Assembly (NCBI RefSeq): GCF_001425055.1
Contig: NZ_LMDK01000016.1
Coordinates: 974,637-1,038,636 of the forward strand
Origin: Pelomonas sp. Root1237
Lineage (GTDB): Bacteria > Pseudomonadota > Gammaproteobacteria > Burkholderiales > Burkholderiaceae_C
Direction of reading: 5' to 3'
DNA length: 64,000 bases
Translations under genes and position numbers: made by a program
Notes under the pieces: generated by a model
The model's database searches: none
What the model was told of the DNA's origin: nothing
What the model saw: the letters and a program-made list of their open reading frames with translations, nothing else
Shown here: piece by piece, positions 61,054 through 64,000 of the stretch
Layout of the letters: the number at the start of each line of letters is the position of its first letter
How positions within the stretch are numbered: the stretch's first letter is position 1

Positions 61054-61080
61054 CAGTCGGCCACTTCGGCGCTTTCTTTA
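61054..61080 (-). promoter_or_regulatory. Sigma-28-like promoter site for fliE
   Basis: On the minus strand TAAAGAAA, 11 bp and GCCGACTG, 55 bases before the fliE start. It has good spacing and core -10 GCCGA; the last bases are off consensus. Confidence 0.5.
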
Positions 61081-61146
61081 GGGGCCTGGCACGAATAATT
61101 TGCGCCATCGCCGGATTCCCCGGCCCCCGCTGTACTCGCCCATCCG

Positions 61147-62841
61147 ATGGACAACGCCCTGAGCGCCTCTGCTGCTGCCGCCCCGGTGATGATCACCCCG
61201 ATCAACGCCCAGCCCAACTTCGTGCAGCGCTTGAACGGCCTGCCGCTGCGCAGCAAGCTGACCATGGGCGCCGGCCTGGCCGCCCTGGCCGGCGCCGTGC
61301 TGGCCATCACGCTCTGGTCCAGCCAGGGCGACTACCGCCCGCTGTTCAGCGGCCTGGCCGACAAGGACGGTGGTGCCGTCATCGGCCAACTGGCTGCCCT
61401 GCAGGTGCCCTACAAGCATGAGGCAGGCGGCACCATCCTCGTGCCCGCCGGCCAGGTTTACGAGCTGCGCATGAAGCTGGCGGCGATGGGCCTGCCCAAG
61501 GGCGGCACCGGCAACGCCGTCGGCTTCGAGCTGATGGACAAGTCCAGCATCGGTCAGACCCAGTTCAACGAACGCCTGAACTTCCAACGCGGTCTGGAAG
61601 GCGAGCTGACACGCACCATCACCGCCATGTCGGACGTGGCCGATGCCCGCGTGCACCTGGCCATCCCGCAGCAGAACGGCTTCTTCCGCGAGCAGCAAAA
61701 GCCCAGCGCCTCCGTCGTGCTGACCCTGCGCGGCGGCCGCACGCTGGATCGCAACCAGATCGCCGGCATCGTGCACCTCGTCTCCAGTGCCGTGCCCGAG
61801 CTCAATCCCAAGGCCGTCAGCGTACTGGACCAGACCGGCGCCCTGATCTCCCAGACCGGCGCGGACACCGCCACCGGACTCGACAGCCAGCAGCTCCTTT
61901 ACAAGCAGCAGGTCGAAGCCGGCTTCAACAAGCGCATCTTCGAATTGCTGGAGCCCGTTGTCGGGCGCGACAACCTGCGCTCCTCCGTCACCGCCGACGT
62001 GGACTTCTCCCAGACCGAGGCCACCGCCGAGGAGTACCGCCCCAACCAGGGCCCGAACGCCCAGGCTGCGGTGCGCTCCAGCCAGAGCAACGAGAGCAAC
62101 AACGCCAGCAATGCCACGCCCACCGGCGTACCCGGTGCTGCCACCAACCAACCGCCTGTGCCGGCCACCGCCCCGGTCAATGGCGCCAGCGCCCCGCTGC
62201 AGGCCGCACAAGGAGCGGGGGCTGGCGGCAACAGCCGCCGCGAGCAGGTCACCAACTACGAGGTCGACAAGACCGTGCGCGTCACGCGCGGCGCGGTCGG
62301 CAACGTCAAGCGCCTGAACGCAGCCATCGTCGTCAATCACCGCTCGGTGACCGACGCCAAGGGCAAGACGACGCAGCAGCCCGTGCCGACCGAAGAGATC
62401 ACGCGCCTGACCGACCTCGTCAAGGAAGCCATGGGCTTCAACACCGAGCGCGGCGACTCGGTCAAGGTCATCAGCGCGCCCTTCGTCGTCGACAAGACCG
62501 AACCGGCCGATGTGCCGATCTGGAAGCAACCCTGGCTGCTGGACGTTGCCCGCAGCGCCATCGTGCCGCTGGCCTTCGTCGCCATCGCGCTGATCGCCGT
62601 CTTCGGCATGATCCGCCCCGCCATCAAGGCCGCGGCGCCGCAGCCGCCCGAGGACAAGGCCGAGACGGTGGATGAAGTCGTCGATGACGAAGAGCTGCTG
62701 CCTGGGGGCGCCGGCATGCCGCGCCTTGAAGCGCCGATTCATAACGAAAAACTCGAGCGTGCCCGCGCCCTGGCCCGCGACAATCCGGTAGCGGTCGCCA
62801 ACATCATGCGCGACTGGATGGCCGGCGAGACGGCTGCATGA
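61147..62841 (+). CDS. fliF: FliF, MS-ring protein
   Basis: A 564-residue inner-membrane ring protein. The N-terminal membrane helix is LAALAGAVLAITLW (about 38-58). Periplasmic YscJ/FliF domains follow (YRPLFSGLADKDGGAVIGQL, ERLNFQRGLEGELTRTITAM, VHLAIPQQNGFFREQQKPSA). A Ser/Asn/Ala-rich loop lies at about 300-370. The second membrane helix (IVPLAFVAIALIAVFGMI) precedes the C-terminal FliG-binding tail (LARDNPVAVANIMRDWMAGE). It is followed by fliG after 14 bases. Confidence 0.97.
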   Translation: MDNALSASAAAAPVMITPINAQPNFVQRLNGLPLRSKLTMGAGLAALAGAVLAITLWSSQGDYRPLFSGLADKDGGAVIGQLAALQVPYKHEAGGTILVPAGQVYELRMKLAAMGLPKGGTGNAVGFELMDKSSIGQTQFNERLNFQRGLEGELTRTITAMSDVADARVHLAIPQQNGFFREQQKPSASVVLTLRGGRTLDRNQIAGIVHLVSSAVPELNPKAVSVLDQTGALISQTGADTATGLDSQQLLYKQQVEAGFNKRIFELLEPVVGRDNLRSSVTADVDFSQTEATAEEYRPNQGPNAQAAVRSSQSNESNNASNATPTGVPGAATNQPPVPATAPVNGASAPLQAAQGAGAGGNSRREQVTNYEVDKTVRVTRGAVGNVKRLNAAIVVNHRSVTDAKGKTTQQPVPTEEITRLTDLVKEAMGFNTERGDSVKVISAPFVVDKTEPADVPIWKQPWLLDVARSAIVPLAFVAIALIAVFGMIRPAIKAAAPQPPEDKAETVDEVVDDEELLPGGAGMPRLEAPIHNEKLERARALARDNPVAVANIMRDWMAGETAA

Positions 62842-62855
62842 TTCAGAGCTGAACC

Positions 62856-63851
62856 ATGGATGACAAGGGCATAGAGAACGCTGCAATCCTGTTGATGTCG
62901 CTGGGCGAAGAAGAAGCCAGCGAGGTCTTCAAGCATCTGTCGCCCAAAGAGGTGCAGGCGCTGGGGGAGCAGATCGCCAAGCTCAAGGTCATCAAGCGGG
63001 CCCAGGTCGAGACCGTGCTCGACAAGTTCGACGCCGTCGCCGAGACCCAGAGCACTCTGGTCACCGACACCGACGAATACGTGCGCGCCGTGCTGCGCAA
63101 GGCCCTCGGCGAGGACAAGGCCAACCTGCTGCTGGACCGCATCCTGCAGGGCAGCGACGTCTCCTCCATCGAGAGCCTGAAGTGGATGGACGCCGCCAGC
63201 GTCGCCGAGCTGCTGCGCAACGAACACCCGCAGATCATCGCGGCCATCCTGGCCCACCTGGATTTCGACCAGACCAGCTCGGTGCTGAAGATGTTCACCG
63301 AACGCGGCCGCAATGAGGTGCTGATCCGCATCGCCACGCTGGACGGCATCCAGCCAACGGCGCTGAAGGACCTCAACGAAGTGATGAGCCAAATCCTGGC
63401 CGGCGGCGAGCGCATGAAGAAGAGCTCACTGGGCGGCGCCAAGACGGCCGCTGAGATCATCAACATGATGGGCTCCAGCGTCGAGGCCTCGGTGCTGGAC
63501 TACATCCGCGAGGCCGACTCCGACCTGGCGCAGAAGATCATGGACAACATGTTCACCTTCGACGATCTGAACAAGATCGAGGACAAGGGCATCCAGGCCG
63601 TGCTCAAGGAAGTGCAGAGCGAGGCACTCATCGTCGCACTCAAGGGCGCCGGCGCTGAGCTGCGAGAAAAGATCTTCCGCAACATGTCCACCCGCGCCGC
63701 CGAGACGCTGCGCGAGGACCTCGAGACCCGCGGGCCGGTGCGGCTGTCCGAGGTCGAGGCCGAGCAGAAGGAAATGCTCAAGATCGTGCGCCGCCTCGTC
63801 GACGAGGGCCAAATCGTCCTGGTCGGCGGCGGCGACGACCAATTCGTTTAA
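62856..63851 (+). CDS. fliG: FliG, motor switch protein
   Basis: A 331-residue rotor protein. The N-terminal FliF-binding domain has NAAILLMSLGEEEASEVFKH. The middle domain has ELLRNEHPQIIAAILAHLDF with the EHPQ motif. The C-terminal torque helix has FTFDDLNKIEDKGIQAVLKE, ALIVALKGA and REKIFRNMSTRAAETLREDL. It converts stator force into rotation and binds FliM. fliH would be expected next but lies beyond the window. Confidence 0.97.
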   Translation: MDDKGIENAAILLMSLGEEEASEVFKHLSPKEVQALGEQIAKLKVIKRAQVETVLDKFDAVAETQSTLVTDTDEYVRAVLRKALGEDKANLLLDRILQGSDVSSIESLKWMDAASVAELLRNEHPQIIAAILAHLDFDQTSSVLKMFTERGRNEVLIRIATLDGIQPTALKDLNEVMSQILAGGERMKKSSLGGAKTAAEIINMMGSSVEASVLDYIREADSDLAQKIMDNMFTFDDLNKIEDKGIQAVLKEVQSEALIVALKGAGAELREKIFRNMSTRAAETLREDLETRGPVRLSEVEAEQKEMLKIVRRLVDEGQIVLVGGGDDQFV

Positions 63852-63858
63852 TCATGAA

Positions 63859-64000
63859 GCCCCTCGTCCAAGGAGTACCTTGGCCGGTCTTGCAGACCGC
63901 GCTGCGGCATGTGCCGCAGCTCTTCGGCAGGCACATCGCGCCCACTGGGCGCAATGTGTCCGGCCTCAGCCCCCGAGGGGACGGCGATGCTTGCCGGATT
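63859..64000 (+). repeat. FR1 hairpin repeat, copy E (long form, cut by window end)
   Basis: It begins seven bases after the fliG stop. P1 is CCAAGG AGTA CCTTGG. The same extra module as in copy D is present, with its first stem now CTGCGGC ATGT GCCGCAG and GCGCCC ACT GGGCGC inside CACAT/ATGTG. P2 closes with CCCC GA GGGGACGG. P3 begins GGCGATGCTTGCCGG and then the window ends. Confidence 0.88.

Noticed and set aside
61086-61103. Sigma-54-like TGGCAC...TTTGC upstream of fliF
   Set aside because: The GG and GC dinucleotides are 12 bp apart instead of the strict 10 bp, and no sigma-54 activator gene is present in the window.
21306-64000. FR1 copies as a CRISPR-like or satellite array
   Set aside because: Copies are kilobases apart between genes, differ in modules, and have no regular spacers or cas genes.

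Overview
The window is about 64 kb of very GC-rich DNA with almost no spare sequence. It carries most of a peritrichous-type flagellar regulon. The gene content points to a betaproteobacterium of the order Burkholderiales, probably Roseateles/Rubrivivax/Comamonadaceae-like: flhDC as master regulator, fliA/flgM, flhBAF followed by a FlhG-like gene and fliA, motAB-cheYZ beside flhDC, DUF1841 and DUF4148-type proteins. This placement is inferred from gene content and protein style, not from a marker gene.

Layout. (1) 1-6.9 kb is housekeeping: the edge of a DUF808 gene, a MaoC-type hydratase, an OmpR-type two-component pair, an outer-membrane barrel, a KefF/KefC potassium-efflux pair, DUF1841, and a small secreted DUF4148-like protein. 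(2) 7-14.2 kb holds flgN-flgM-flgA (minus) divergent from flgBCDEFGH (plus). (3) 14.2-19.1 kb is a non-flagellar block that splits flgH from flgI: a periplasmic binding-protein-like gene, an M20 amidohydrolase, a GINT1-like propeller protein with a family 4 glycosyltransferase, and a small secreted protein made of three repeats. (4) 19.3-24.7 kb is flgI-J-K-L. (5) 24.9-37.6 kb is a signalling block: HDOD protein, PAS/HisKA_2 kinase with an ANTAR response regulator, a membrane histidine kinase, Hpt, a receiver-PAS-GGDEF-EAL protein, a GGDEF protein, and a lipoprotein with autotransporter-type beta repeats. (6) 37.6-45.6 kb (minus) is flhB-flhA-flhF-flhG-like-fliA and a soluble chemoreceptor-like protein. 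(7) 45.8-52.8 kb has two orphan envelope genes, then (minus) a TPR gene, flhD-flhC-methyltransferase and motA-motB-cheY-cheZ. (8) 53.2-63.9 kb has three flagellin genes, fliD-S-T, ycgR, a pseudopilin-like gene, fliE (minus) and fliF-fliG (plus), cut off before fliH.

Regulation visible in the sequence is coherent. FlhDC is the expected class I regulator. Sigma-28 (FliA) promoter-like sites of the form TCAAG/TAAAG, 15-16 bp, then CCGAtA or CCGAaa lie before flgM, motA, fliC1, fliC2, fliD and fliS, with a weaker one before fliE. Intrinsic terminators close several units.

The most unusual material is not protein coding. Hairpin-rich repeats sit immediately after stop codons in and around the flagellar operons. 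The main family, called FR1 here, has six copies in the window. Its stems differ between copies by compensatory changes, it occurs in short and long modular forms, and one copy appears to have become the N-terminal leader of a prepilin-like gene. A second family, FR2, has three copies. One of these lies beside a perfect 71-bp duplication of the 5' end of flgF.
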